Assembly: GCA_030248215.1 (NCBI GenBank)
Contig: JASANG010000869.1
Location: forward strand, 1 to 64,000
Origin: Enoplolaimus lenunculus
Taxonomy: Eukaryota > Nematoda > Enoplea > Enoplida > Thoracostomopsidae
Direction: 5' to 3'
DNA length: 64,000 bases
Part shown: positions 11,523-24,075 of the stretch, in pieces
Position numbering within the stretch: position 1 is the first letter of the stretch
Layout of the letters: every line of letters starts with the position of its first letter
Translations under genes and position numbers: made by a program
Notes under the pieces: model-generated
Told to the model about the DNA's origin: nothing
The model's input: only the letters and a program-made list of their open reading frames with translations
The model's database searches: none

Positions 11523-13675
11523 CGCCAGATTGCCATCATATTGTACAGCGGCGCTTGGACAGTTTGTCACGAGTATGTGCAGACATTTTGGAACATATCG
11601 TAGATTTTCGACAAAAACCTTTCATTGCCGGGCGCAATTGTAGGAAATTAAAACGCTACAATGTATTTTTATGCTGGTTAAATCAGATTCCCTTATATTT
11701 ATTTCTTTTTTCCAGTTCTATGAGGGCAGAAAATCAAAGTTTTAACATATTTAAAGTTAACTTTTATAGTCGAGTCGCTGTTGAATAATGTAAAAGCAAA
11801 GTTAAATGATGACTGGCGATTGATATTTATTTTCATTTGAGATGGCTTTTTGCCGTAATTTGCGTTTAAAGACAACCAATATTTTAATTGGTTAAATAAT
11901 TTTCGTTCATTGGCTGAGTAAAATTTTGCCGTAAATAATTTATTTATTAGTTGTATATTCGGTTTTATTTTGTCATCGGCGTCCGCAGAAAATTATATTT
12001 GGGGAAGGCACCGAATATTTTTAATGGACCAATTCAAGATTGTTTACTCTTTTAGACCGAGTCTTTTTTGGAGGGCACCAGCCAGACTTGAAAAGGAGCA
12101 CCGCTCCCCAGTGCCCCCCGTGGCGGCGCCCTTGTATTTTGCTCCGAATTTGAATTTTATGGTTCATAATAAATAATCCAAAATATTTTTTAATGAATCA
12201 AACCATAGTGTTGGCGTTTGTTGGGAGTAACTTCATTAGGGAAAGTCAAAAAAGCGCGGTCTAAATCAGAAAGCGAAAGTCGATTATAATTCGTTTGACA
12301 ATTTAAAAAAATGCGTACCTGCACACCCTGTTTGTAACCTAAATTTGATACTATTTGTTATTATACAGCCTACTTTGAATGCCAGTTTCTGAGAAAGTTT
12401 ATTTCCGTACTTTGCAATAAATCGATTTGTAACTGTTTGTGAATTGGTTTGATGAAACGCATTCGTACCACATATTTATTTGCGCTGCGATATTAAATTT
12501 TTTAAAGTATTTCCGCAAAGAAATGCTATTTGAAACTGTGGTAACATTTCATAAGAAAGAATTGTATAATCGCTTAAATTTGCTTGTGAAACACTTTCTA
12601 AACATAGAGACAAGGGCCCATATTCTCGAATATGTATAGCAACTGTTATCAGTTAGCAATTGGTTTTCAAACTCACTAACTATTGCCGTTGTTGAGAGCG
12701 CAAAATTGGTACACGAGTAGAGCGAAAATCATATGCGGAAAATGTGTCAAATTTTGAGACTCAGCATTCACTGGTTCAAAGTTAACAAACCTATCGCCAA
12801 CTGGTGATAGGTGGTACACACATTTGAGAATACCGGCAAAGAAATGAGACAGTGGCTATGTCGAAGATGGCACGAAAAAAGTGGCGTATCTTGGTGGGAC
12901 GGAGGATGTTGCCTCCACCGACCCTTCCGTGCTGAAAATTTTGGCAGCCAATTTCGTTCATCTGAAGCTCACAGTCAGTTTTCCAGCAAAAAAATATGAA
13001 AAATATGACGTAATATGAAAACTATGACGTTTTCCAGCGAAAAATATATAAAAAATATGACGTAATATGAAGAATATGACATAATTACATTGACCAGTAC
13101 AAAACTTTTGTGATATCAGTGCAATTTATAGTCAATCGTAAAATATCATGAAAATGCTTAAAATACGCCTTGAAACTGTAGAATTAGTACGAAACACTAA
13201 AATTATCCTTGTTCACTGAAAAATCGTGCATCCATCATTGCGTCGAAACACGGGATACCATAGAATTCTCAGAGACTTGCTCCAGTTGTTTTGATTCGCC
13301 CCAGCAAAAATTGTGCAAAAAATCCGTCAGAACTTTTACGATCACAATATTTAAAATAAAATGGCTCGTTTGGACACCAAATATCCGAGAACCTTGCGCT
13401 TTTATATTGACAGTTTATGTCGTGCAATAATAAGGTAAATTTTGAGTCGTCGCACGAAGACACAAGCGTTCTGAAATTTTGAGGGTTCACACTTTACGGT
13501 GCTGACCAGTGCAAACTGTTGGTCATTTTTGTTGCACTGAATAACAATTGAGATGTCCGGCGAACGATTGTCGGCGTCATTTTAATATGTCTGAAATCAA
13601 ATGAACAGTTAAAACGCGTGCTATTATATTACATGATTTCCTACAATGTTTGGTTGCGGTTAGCATTTAAACAAT
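11523..13675. other. No gene recognised
   Basis: Apart from the family F element at 12614 and a GGCACCAGCC-type G/C-rich fragment at 12060-12140, nothing identifiable. GAAAAATATGACGTAATATG-like words repeat at 12990-13085. Confidence 0.45.
12614..12838 (+). mobile_element. Family F element (GGCCCATATTCTC ends)
   Basis: GGGCCCATATTCTCGAATAT at the left and CACATTTGAGAATACCGGC at the right are inverted. Inside, TTATCAGTTAGCAATTGG and its inverse ATCGCCAACTGGTGATAGG repeat the symmetry. Confidence 0.8.
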
Positions 13676-13850
13676 GGCCCATGTTACGTTAAGGGGCATC
13701 CAGGTTTCTGGTGGGTCTATGAAAGATTCTAGATTACATGTTTTTGCTCAGGCTTAGGCTTAGGCTTAGGAACACATTTTTGCAACGCTTTAGGCTTAGG
13801 CTTAGGAATACGCTTAATTAGCTGTTACGCCCCTTAAAGTAACATTGGCC
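13676..13850 (+). mobile_element. Family A element, subfamily 2
   Basis: Left end GGCCCATGTTACGTTAAGGG and right end CCCTTAAAGTAACATTGGCC are inverted repeats with few mismatches. TTAGGC blocks inside. Flanks TAAACAAT and TAAATAAT match at 7 of 8. Confidence 0.88.
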
Positions 13851-14175
13851 TAAATAATTGCGACACTTTATTGATGCGCGAGCGAAATAACTGCAAATAC
13901 AATAGTGATCCATCCCACTGGCAACAGTGGCAGAATATGGCCTAACCGACCCCTGAGGCAGACTTGTTTGGCAAAATGGATCAGATTTGTCGAGCACCCA
14001 AGCACCGGGTGCTATAGGGGTAGGTTGCAGTATTTGCAGCACTGGCCCATGCTTAAAACGAACTAAACTTTGCACGAAGTTTTCTAAACATCCTCAATGT
14101 TAGAGCAAATCAACAGCGCATTTGTCAGATAAAGGCTAATATAACTTTGATATGGGTCGGCTAGACGGGGTGAGG

Positions 14176-14400
14176 TACACTGCAAAAACTGGTGAGTCAA
14201 ATTGACTCTTTCCGAAATAGGCTTTTCCGGACTACACATACTGAGTCAAAATTCGACTCCGCCAGAGTCAAATTTGACTCACTGCGCGAATCAGTTAGTC
14301 GAAGTGACTCTGGCAGGGTCGAGTTTTGACTCCGGTTGTGTAGTTCGGAAAAGCCTATTTCGAAGACAGTCAATTTGACTCTCACCATTTTTTGCAGTGT
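14176..14400 (+). mobile_element. Family E near-palindromic element
   Basis: TACACTGCAAAAACTGGTGA to CACCATTTTTTGCAGTGT with the AAATTGACTC and TTTTCCGGACTACACA arms in both orientations. Confidence 0.88.
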
Positions 14401-14999
14401 GCGCGACACTCCCCATGTCCATTTTGTGACCTTCTTCAAATATTTCGTTTCATTGAACGGTCACCTTAAAGTAAAAACGTTGGCGAGCAAGCGTAGCGAC
14501 CGAGACAACAGCATAGAGGTTATTTTACCGCCTGTTGAGTATCTGAAAAATTAAATGACTTAAGACCGAGATACAATAGTGATCAAAAATTTGCGAGCGA
14601 AGCAAGCTTGAAGCCAAGCGTATATCAACCAACGGTGGTTTGTGATTAAACTGGTTTGGGTGAGTGGTCCATACCGGCGCGTATGGAGGCAGCTGCTTCA
14701 GGCTTGGTTTCCGGCCATGTTTTGCTTCCGGTATTAACGCAACACGGACTTCATTACTTTCATAGTAGCTCTTTGGAACTAGATGAATTTCTTAAATAAA
14801 GTTAATAAACAATCTATTCCTGGGACAGATAAAATAGTTATTTTTTTCATTGTAAACAATGATTTACTGTCACAGTTGTCGCAGTAAGCGGCGACCCGTG
14901 AACATTGTAGTCACCCCAGACAACTTCCAACAAGCTACTGATTACAGTTTTGTTTATTTCAAGGTGAAAACGTAACTTTGTACTAAAGTTATGTAGTTT
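14401..14999. other. No feature recognised
   Basis: No coding, RNA or repeat signal that I can name. Confidence 0.45.
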
Positions 15000-15214
15000 G
15001 GTCTGTGTAGGGGCAGAACAGTATTATAAGCATAGTCCTAAGCCTAAGTCTAAGCTTAGGCTTAAGCCTATGCCTAATTCTAAGCGTAAGAACGAGCATA
15101 TTCCTATTAAGCCTTAGGCTTAGCATAAGCCAAGCAAAAAAATAGTCTAAAACTTAAGCTTACTCTTTTGTAGTCCCACACAAAATCGTTCCGCCCCGGA
15201 TGTTTACATGGACC
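15000..15214 (-). mobile_element. Family A element, reverse orientation, diverged ends
   Basis: GCCTAA hexamers (reverse of TTAGGC) between a degraded left end and GTTCCGCCCCGGATGTTTAC leading to CATGGACC. Confidence 0.78.
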
Positions 15215-16715
15215 TGCACTCTTACTGCTGCTTTTGGTTTCACACACTTTTTGCCAAATATTAGTACCTTGACAACTGGGAAAATTGTTTAATTGAATAT
15301 AATAACTTTTCAGTCGCACAATAAAATAGTTCGGCAAAAGTCAAGTAGACAATGAATAGGTTATACGAAGTCTAGAACCCACCGAATTCATAAACAAAAA
15401 AACTGGTCAGTAAATTTTATAGTCCTTCCTATGTCTATTCTGCGCAACTATTAAACTTGACTTCTAGAATAACCTAAATCGGAATGTCTCACTGATACCA
15501 ATTTAAATGCCTGATTACGGCAAAAACTGGCAAAAAACATCACGGTTTTACACAACAGAATGTTGTATTAATCTCTTTTGGTGCCTTGCATTTTATGTTC
15601 ATGGTTTGTTAACACTTAGCAACAAATGTCATGCACGTGTCAATGTGATAAGCAGCGCCGGATTCAAGGGGGGGCAGAGGCACCAAAGGAGACATTCTAC
15701 CAACCAAAAATTGACTTATATAAGTGGAAATCCAGAACATTCCCTGTGCCGTAAATTTGGTTTCGTACTTTTGGTATAATTTGTTTCATTAAAATGTATC
15801 ACTTTAAGTTCTAGTGTATAAAATAATTATGGTTAATAAAAGGCCGTGCTAGTCACATGGGCCCAGGGCCTCCTCGTCATATGGACCCCAGGTCTCCTGG
15901 TAATACGGGCCCCGGGCCTTCCTCGACCGCAATCCGGCCCTGGTCATAATCCCTACCTCCCATGCCCATTCTCAAATGCTTCTAGACTATTTGCTGCGAA
16001 TATATTTGTACGTCACGGTCACTCACCCTATCTGATGATCACATTTTGTTAAACATTCGACTAAAACGTCAACTAAACGTTTATATTCAGCATTTTAGCG
16101 CAGTCGCAATGCGCTAAGAATTATGTTAGCTGCCGCTCCTAAATTTCTATTTGAGCTCATCAAATAAACAACGATGGTATAGGATAGTTTTAGTTATAAG
16201 CTAAACAATACATTTAATTATGAGCTTACAAGACACAGCGAGCGCATAAATGCGTTGGAACGATGCAAAATCCGCTAAAAATCACATTCCTCAATTGTTT
16301 TTTTTTCTCTTGACTTTTAAGACTTTTTCTTAAAAATATTTGTATTTTTATTCTTTATACAGTTTTTTGAATGTTTTGAAGATGTTCTTTGTTTATTTTT
16401 CTGCGGTAGGACTTGCTACGACGGTCGCAAAGCTAAAAGGTATATATATGAAAGCGCATAGTCTCTAAAATATTAAGATGGTTTTGCTGTTCGCATGTCG
16501 TGCCGCGGAATATCCGTTGCATAAAAGTGTAATTGATGATATATTTTGTGTAGTGTTAAGAAAAGCAACACAAATGCTTATTTGTTGTCTTAACGTAAAA
16601 TTAGGTTAAGCGTGAATTACTTACTCGGTTTTTAGGCAAAGCACGAATTACTATTCTGGTTTAGCTTTAAACAACCTTTCGCATGAAGGATACTTATATT
16701 TATTAACACTTGCAC
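15215..16715. other. No gene recognised
   Basis: Includes a GCCGGATTCAAGGGGGG fragment at 15656 that resembles the end of a hAT-like repeat, and the 27-bp repeat at 15846. Confidence 0.45.
15846..15935 (+). repeat. About 27-bp tandem repeat, three copies
   Basis: GGGCCCAGGGCCTCCTCGTC, GGACCCCAGGTCTCCTGGTA and GGGCCCCGGGCCTTCCTCG succeed each other. Confidence 0.65.
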
Positions 16716-16750
16716 ACTTTTCACTCAATATTCAGTCGTTGGTGAGAAAT

Positions 16751-16939
16751 AGCCCGATATGTATCAGGAGCGGAACGTTTTTCTGTGGGACTAGAATAGA
16801 GTAAGCTTAAGCTTTAGACTAATATTTTGCTTGGCTTTACGCTTAGGACTATACTCATGCTTACACTCAGTCTTAGGCTTAAGCTTAGGCTTAGGAATAT
16901 GCTTATAATACTGTTTCGTCCATGTTCGTTGCATTGGCA
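16751..16939 (+). mobile_element. Family A element flanked by a 40-bp direct repeat
   Basis: Left arm ATCAGGAGCGGAACG, few TTAGGC hexamers, right end TTGCATTGGC. Both sides carry diverged copies of one host segment (16716-16755 and 16943-16982, starting ACTTTTCACTCA), far longer than an 8-bp target duplication. Confidence 0.78.
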
Positions 16940-16982
16940 CAAACTTTTCACTCAGTATTCAGCCTTCGGTGGGAAATAGCGC

Positions 16983-18099
16983 GGTCGTATTGTGTACCTG
17001 CCGTTTTAACTACGAATATTTTTCGGGACTTCGCCTCGCCTCATCGATGCCGTGTTTAGATGGTTGCTCAATCACTTTTTAATTAGCATATGCATTGTAG
17101 GTTTTAAAATAGCATTCAAATGATGCATGTGTCGTATGTAAAATACGTAATAAGCTGATTGTTTATATTTCATCTAGCGATTGACGCAATCGGTTAGCAG
17201 TTTGATTTGCGCACAGGGCTGATAATTTTCATAGGGCACAGGTTCGAAACTGGCCCAAGGTTTCAAAGCAAAGCCATTTTACAAATCCGATTTAGGCATT
17301 TTGGTTTTTATTCGTTTTTAGTATCGGCAGTTTTCACTCGCTTGCTTATTGATACTAATGTTTAAACGTCAGACATTTCCAAAGTTTAGTTAATATTTGT
17401 TTATTAAAATTTTAGGTTTTCTGATTCCGACATTGTGTATCGTAGTATTTCTGAGTTTCGTTCAACTCTTCGGCTTCAACGATAAGGACACTATTAATGC
17501 ATATATTACACTTATCTAAACGTGACCAATGGCCAGCAATGCAATAACAATTGGTAACAGTAATAGGGATAAGAACACTTTTGAAAATTAAATTTTTTCT
17601 TAACAGAATTTCTTTAATGCGAAGTCGATTGGAGTCGAGCCGCGGCCCTGCTACGGTCTCACGTTTATAAATCCTAAGCTTTATCGAGTAGCTACAGTTG
17701 GCGTATTTTGTGTCAAGTTCAGCGTCAAAAAAAGGTTTATAAAGACAAACAGATACAACTGCGCCGACAATTTTAATTGTTGCAAAATTAAACTGCATGC
17801 ATTAAATATGCGCTCAAACTTTGCCATATTCACAGTGTCATTTTGCAATTAAATTCACAGGTGTTTGCGCTGATTTAGTACTACAAACTGCGATACTTTA
17901 TTTTTACGGCAATATTTTACTGATATTCGTTTGTCATTGCGCATTTTATTGATGCTTAAAATTAACACAGGTGTTTCAAAGTTGATATTTGTATCCAAAT
18001 GCTTTAATTTTAACCGAAAAGTTGAATTAAATCGAACAGACGAACAAGAACTTAGAAAGTGAAACAATTGCGTGAAGCTCTGATACTCTTAAATCTATG
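16983..18099. other. No gene recognised
   Basis: The longest frame is 128 codons on the minus strand (17412-17798). It has no motif, neighbour or splice context that would support it as a gene. Confidence 0.45.
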
Positions 18100-18290
18100 G
18101 GCCAATTTAAAGAACAAGGGCGGAACTGTATTATAAGCATATTCCTAAATCCTAAGCCTAAGCGTAAGAATGAGTTTGTTCCTAAGCCTAAAGCCTAAGC
18201 CGAAACAAAGCAAAAAATTAGCTTATAGCTTAAGCTTACTCTGTTCTAGTCCCACAGGAAAACGTTCCGCCTCTGACCTTTACATGGGCC
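18100..18290 (-). mobile_element. Family A element, reverse orientation
   Basis: GGCCAATTTAAAGAACAAGG at the left and CTTTACATGGGCC at the right, with GCCTAA hexamers inside. Confidence 0.82.
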
Positions 18291-18726
18291 ATTACCTATG
18301 AATCAATAACTTCTAATACTAATTATGCTTCAACAATTATGTTTTAATATACTGAAGAATCAGTATTTACAAAGCCGTTCTATGCGACTTAAGCCTAAGC
18401 CTAAAGTTATACCAAAATCTGAATAGCTCGAAAACTCTGGGGTGGATAGTATAACTAGCGCCGCGCCAAAGAATAATGTGTAAATTTTACTATTTTATGA
18501 AAAAAACTATCTGATGGAGGCGAACGCCTTTTGCCAGTAGCATCTAAATCTTATACTGACCGTCACGTCTGAAGCTAAGCCTAGTGAGAGCCACATGCTG
18601 CCCATGAGGTTGATATTATGATCGATCCACTGTGGCCTTCGTGTGAGTTACCCAGGGCATCTCTTAACAAGTTCGCTGCCCACACTGATAATTTTGGACC
18701 CGATAGACGACGTAAACTTTTCGGCC

Positions 18727-18838
18727 GGCCCATGTAAATATCAGGGACGGGCTGTTTTGTTCTGGGACTGCAATAGAGTAAGCTTAAGCTTTAGACTAAT
18801 TTTTTGCTTGGCGTAGGTTTAGGCTTAGGTTTAGGAAA
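18727..18838 (+). mobile_element. Family A element, truncated
   Basis: Left end GGCCCATGTAAATATCAGGG and start of the hexamer block; the right half is absent. Confidence 0.75.
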
Positions 18839-20199
18839 ACGTCCACCTGTTTACTCATCTGTATGAGTTGTATGGAGTTGTAGCGGTAACTTTATCACGA
18901 CATGCCATATGTATGTGTTATTTCGACTTTTTTCATAATTGGATAAACGAATAAACGACACATATTTTGTTTGGAAAAGTCGTTGAAATTTTTAAATGAT
19001 TATTGGAAATGTATGCGTTCATTCTGTTAGCTGTAGTTGAAGGAAGAATATTCGCTAGCGAATCGAGCGAAAAACCGAACATATCAATTCCGTTGCAAAA
19101 TCTTAGTTTGGAATGGCTTTGAAAGAAACGAGACAACTTTCGAGTTCAGGGCCCTGTGACACCGAGTCCCTAAATTGATGGAACATAGTGAGCGAAACTA
19201 TCGAGAATCCAAACGTTTCTTTTGTATCAAACCACTTAGTAAACTTCGATTTTTAGACCATTCCTAAGCGCTGATGCTAAAACTGAACCCGAAGCTGTTC
19301 AGTACCTTTTAATGGTTCACCAAGCCCCCTGCATGCCCGTAGCCAGCTTACTTTGCTAGGGGGGCTAAAAAATTTTCAGTAGGAGCATTCAAGGATTTTC
19401 AATGAGTTACAAGCGACGTTAAAAACTTTCTAGGGGTTCCCAAAATTGTCCAGGGAAGCTGAGCGCCTCCCTGCCCCCCCTTGGCTACGGGCGCGGCCCC
19501 CTGTGTAGTTCGTGTCGTTGTCGAATGCTTTTGTTCCGTACGCCTAGGTTAGAGCGTCCGAACGATGTTGAAATAACCAGAAATTGATCAAACTTTTACG
19601 AGTATATCCATTCATTCGCTGAGCCAATTTGAGACTGACATCCACTAACATGTCGATGATCGCTGGCTGGTAGACCGGTTCTAATCTCAGAATTGCCGGC
19701 TTTAGTATGGAAATCTTTCGGAAGAAGCATAACAAAACGATTTAGTCAGATTTTTGGCTTTTACTTTAAATGTTGTGTATTTATGTTGTCGATTTAAAAA
19801 CAATACACTCCACCCAGTTAATAATGTGTAGCAAAAAATGTTTCAATCATAGTAAATTAATAATATATTTACCGGGGTGTTGGCGAGAATATACAGTTGG
19901 TCTCGCGATCATCACATATATAAGATTTCAGTTTTTGCAACAAAAAACTGGTACCCGTTCCCCCCACGGGTTGTTGAAAAACAGTTTTTTGAGCAAAATA
20001 CACCGTGGACTACGGGGGTTTTTTGGTTTGTTTATCAGCTGTTTGTTCTGGTCCAACTGTTTGCTGGAACGACTTGTCTGGCAACCGACTGCTACGAACG
20101 GGTCTGAGTAGTTTGTTTTTTGTTGCGAAATTTTGTGTAATTTTGTATTTTTTAATACAATGCTCACAGCAAGTAAACACGAATATTTAATCGTTAATG
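18839..20199. other. No gene recognised
   Basis: Apart from the family D element at 19335, only short frames without motifs. Confidence 0.45.
19335..19492 (+). mobile_element. Family D element (GCCCGTAGCCA ends)
   Basis: GCCCGTAGCCAGCTTACTTT to CTTGGCTACGGGC, inverted ends. The interior has AAATTTTCAGTAGGAGCATT, GAGTTACAAGCGACGTT and a C-rich right part. Confidence 0.82.
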
Positions 20200-20430
20200 T
20201 CGAACCAGTTAATATTCACGGTGCATGTAAAGATCAGGGGCGGAACGTTTTTCTGAATGACTGCAATAGAGTAACGCTTTAGCTTTATAATAATTTGGTC
20301 CTTGGCTTAGGCTATCGAACCAGTTAATATTCACGGTGCATGTAAAGATCAGGGGCGGAACGTTTTTCTGAATGACTGTAATAGAGTAAAGCTTAAGCTT
20401 TATAATAATTTGGTCCTTGGCTTAGGCTTA
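20200..20430 (+). repeat. 115-bp tandem duplication of an element's left end and host flank
   Basis: A segment beginning TCGAACCAGTTAATATTCAC occurs at 20200 and again at 20315, both running into the family A left arm and the first TTAGGC units. Confidence 0.9.
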
Positions 20431-20526
20431 GGAATATGCTCATTCTTACTGCTTAGGCTTACGCTTATGCTTAGGCTTTGGAATATGCGCTATAGTACTG
20501 TTCCGCCCCTGTTCTTTACATTGGCC
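20335..20526 (+). mobile_element. Family A element
   Basis: GGTGCATGTAAAGATCAGGG to CTTTACATTGGCC. Flanks ATATTCAC and ATATTCAA match at 7 of 8. Its left end plus flank is duplicated just upstream (20200-20314). Confidence 0.85.
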
Positions 20527-20794
20527 ATATTCAAGACATGAGATTTCGAAGTCGTGGGCTTGAATTTCGACGGAGAAATTTTCATATTACATCAGTTATT
20601 TTGTGTTCTTTCTGAGGCAAGGGAGACTATTACTCGCAAGCCCTCAACACTAAACAATTCATTATTCGATTAGCTAACATTTGAAACAAATTAAATACAT
20701 TCTGACGCAAGAGTATGAGAATCATTGAAGGCGCGACGGCAGGGTAGCACCAGCCCCCTCTTGTTTACTTTTGAGCTCGAAGTCAGAGGAGGCC

Positions 20795-20895
20795 GGTGGG
20801 CTCAACCCGCCGCGGAGGAATTTTCGCCTCGCCCTCTTACAAAAATTTCAACCTTGCTTAAGTCGCACGTGAGCTGGCTACGCTCCTGGGTCCTC
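20795..20895 (-). mobile_element. Family D fragment
   Basis: AAATTTCAACCTTGCTTAAG and GTGAGCTGGCTACGC match the family D left arm in reverse. Confidence 0.55.
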
Positions 20896-21139
20896 ATTTC
20901 AAATTGCGAGGGGCTCAGAGCAGTTTATAAGGGTCGAATTATGACCGAGGAATTGTTAATCTTGTTGTGTTGTAGGAACAGTAGTCAACACATTTTAATG
21001 TTTTGTTGCGCTGCAAGAACCGTTTTGCTGGACTGCAGTTACATGTACCTTTCATCAACTTGCACTGGCAAACTGGTGTTTTGCATATTTTTCACCACCG
21101 GGAGTTAACAAATTTCATTTTGCCACCGAAAACATAATT

Positions 21140-21335
21140 CGAAAGGGTTAACAAGTGACAATTTTCAAAAGTGTCATTCGTTAACCCTACCCTAACGCAA
21201 AATCTGCGTTAACCCTACTCTAACACATGTTACAGCCCGATCCTTATACGTGTCACAGAGAATTTTGTAACACGCGTTATGGTAGGGTTAACTCAATTTT
21301 TGCGTTATGGACCGGTTAACGCATGACAATTTTGT
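21140..21335 (+). mobile_element. Family I hairpin element (GTTAACCCTACC/TAACGCAAAAATT)
   Basis: GTGACAATTTTCAAAAGTGT, TTAACCCTACCCTAACGC and their inverses TTATGGTAGGGTTAACTC and TTAACGCATGACAATTTT form a long stem. Confidence 0.78.
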
Positions 21336-21607
21336 ACGTTCTCCTGGACTGATGTAAGTTCTACTGGACTACGTTAAGTTGCGCAAGTGACCCATCTTGC
21401 ATTCGCTTACTGCTTCAATCTGTGTTGCCTATAGTTGTTACGGGTTGATTTTCCTTGAATCGAGAAAACTAAAAGAAACATAAGCGATCGTTACAGCGTA
21501 ACTTCAGTTCTGAAGTCTGCTCAGATATATAATAACAGTTACAGTTGCTCAAATTGTGGTTTCGAAACCATTTTCAAAAACAAACACATTCCGCAAGCAA
21601 ACCCGCA

Positions 21608-21763
21608 GGCCGTAGCCAGCTCACCTTGCTAAGAGGGTGGAGCTAAAAATTTGTTAGGTGGTACATTCAAGCGGTTTCTATGACTTATAAGCCAGGTTGA
21701 AAATTTTCTAGGGGCCAAATTTTTCCAAGGGGGGGCTGAATCTCCAATAGCTGCGGGGCCCGA
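21608..21763 (+). mobile_element. Family D element
   Basis: GGCCGTAGCCAGCTCACCTT to a degraded AGCTGCGGGGCCCG end; interior AGCCAGGTTGAAAATTTTCT. Confidence 0.78.
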
Positions 21764-23467
21764 AACCCGGGCTCCCAACGACTGACAAGTTTATTTATTT
21801 TGGTGAAGTTACATCGTGCTATATAGGGAACGGAAAGATACATAATAATTAAGTTTTATGTTGTATGCTTTTCCAGTTTGTTTTTCTGTTCGTACTTATT
21901 CTGTTTCGCTGATTTTCCGTGATTCTATTTTTTGGGTACAAAAGGTGATGTTTGGTTTTAGCTTTACATTTCTGGTTCCGTTATAGCAGATTCGTGATAA
22001 GCTACAGTGCCATAAATTATTTACCTTTTATAACTCATTCTACTCATTCACTATGCACAAAGTGGTCAATTTTCAATCCACTATCCAAAATACAGTTGTT
22101 AATTAATATTTCAACGCTTGTTTATATTGATTTACAATAAAACGATAATCCGACAGACAGTTGCTGAAATACAACGATTTTGTAGCCGTATTTTTGCTAT
22201 TATCATGCGTGGAGTAACAGGCTGCTCTTAGAATTGGCAGGCCTCCATTAATGTCATAATTTTACAGGTTAGTAGATGGCTAATACAGTCAGCTATACAA
22301 TCAATTAATTTTTACTGAAACTGTGAACAATACAGACAAACATACTGCAACAAAAAGTCAAAAGTCATACACTTCAGTTTTTTATATAATTACTCAAACT
22401 TAAATTCCGATTCCGATTCCGGTTCCGACAAAATTTTTTACTTCCGATTGGAACCCTGGTAATTCGTTTGAGCAGTCGTCGTCGTTTGAGTAACTGTCGT
22501 TTTGAACAAATCATCGAAGTTCAATGAAATATGGGACATGAATGTAATCCTATGCAGCAAGCAGAATACTTGATTGACTTAAACTAATAACCAGCTCACT
22601 TGGTTTCTGTACTCGACGTTTAGGGTGTCGCATAGGAGATAACAACGTTTGAAATCGTTTTTTTTGCGAGAGATCATAGAAAACAAGAAATTTTTTATAT
22701 ACCGGAAGGTTATTCTACAGCCTGTCAAAGTTCCTTTTTCGGATTTCTCCAAAAATTTTCGGGGTGTATATATCCTTCTATTGTCTTATTGTTCGTTGTC
22801 CTGCTCAAAATGTTTGTTGCTAAATTCTGCAATGTTTATTTTTCAGATTTGCATATTAGATAAAACCACCCGGACGTATACAAAATACTGTGTATACTTC
22901 CGGTGTGGTCAATTGTAACATTCTTAATGCACACTGCATTACTTATAAACTTAATATAATGAAATAATTATAATAAATATATTAAAACTAACAAAAATTA
23001 GCGCTACCTGAGTGCAAAATAAACAAGGGTTAAACTTCATTGCTGCGAGCTTTCGTGCTGCAAGTATTAACATTTCAATAGCCAAATTTGTTTTGACCAA
23101 CTGCCTCCTATGGATTTTGGATCGGTTTCCAGGTTGGAAAAAAGCCTTTAAAAATTCTCAGGTTGCTTCAAGTGGTTACAAGTACAAATAATATAAACCT
23201 GTGTCACTCATTATGCAAGAATGCTACGATACCGGAACTTTGTTTTGCATCTTTTCAGTTGGGGTTCGACGACATCGTACCGCAAGTTTGGTACTGGTTT
23301 AATGAATGATTTGAGTTAACTTTTACAGTAAAATTCGCTATATGGTGTCTGAAAATTTGAAAAAATTACTGTCATTACGTTTTTAATCTGCCGTAGCTTT
23401 TGACGGCATATTGTAACAAATGACCAATGTGTAAACGTTTGTCAAACGTTGTGTCGTATTACGACGA

Positions 23468-23705
23468 CGACAACAACAACAACAAAAACAACAAAAACAT
23501 TAATAACAACAAAAACAACAACAAATACAACAAAAACGAGAACAACAAAAACAACAAAAACAACGACAACGTCAACAACAACAACAATAACAACAACAAC
23601 AACAATAACAATAATAACAACAACAACAAGAATAACAATAATAACAACACCAGCAGTAACAACAACAAGAACCACAACAAGAACAACAACAACAACAAAA
23701 ATCAC
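23468..23705 (+). repeat. CAA/AAC trinucleotide microsatellite
   Basis: About 240 bases of imperfect AAC repeats with ATA, GAC and GTC interruptions. In the forward frame of the candidate 5' exon it encodes a poly-Asn stretch with Lys interruptions. Confidence 0.95.
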
Positions 23706-23750
23706 ACCACCAAATGTAATAATTTTTTGCAATTTGTGTTCATTCGCAAG

Positions 23751-24075
23751 TATTCATCGTTTCCTCAAACGCTAAGCTTGTTGGTTTTGCTATGTTACGC
23801 GTGCCGTGGGTCTGTTTTGGCAAGCACTGACCAACGAGGCACCTGGAATTTCACCTCTGGGTCGTATAACAATGGTATATCGGAAGGAACCGGCGCCGAA
23901 GACCATCCGACGGTGCCACTCAGAAATATGGCTGAGTTTAGTTCCGCACCGAGCAAGCAACCAACCATCGCGATGCTTTGGGCTAATAAAACGGGTTCGA
24001 TCGGCAAATTGGATGTCAAATCTGCCAACAAAATTGGAAACCAAAGTTTCAAAGTCCCCTCGGGGATACTGTCAG
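23751..24075 (+). CDS. Candidate 5' exon with signal-peptide-like segment (uncertain)
   Basis: An open frame runs from 23427 to 24089. After a CAA/AAC microsatellite (poly-Asn) it encodes a basic then hydrophobic stretch, LSLLVLLCYACRGSVLA, which resembles a signal peptide, followed by a Ser/Asn/Gly-rich segment. Ending at the GT of 24076 gives phase 1, which fits the phase-1 acceptor at 25250. Against it: the donor GTGCGC is poor, no ATG lies just upstream of the hydrophobic stretch in this frame, and two reverse frames are open over the same bases. The 5' boundary given is arbitrary. It could instead be non-coding. Confidence 0.3.

Larger units (their letters stand above)
20527..23426. other. 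No gene recognised
   Basis: Contains family D and I repeats. This is the region where a promoter and first exon of the ADAMTS gene would be expected, but I cannot point to one. Confidence 0.4.

Noticed and set aside
17412-17798. 128-codon minus-strand frame
   Set aside because: No domain, no repeat match, no splice partners, composition like its surroundings.
19770-20111. 113-codon plus-strand frame
   Set aside because: Overlapping frames in both strands are equally open and none has a motif.
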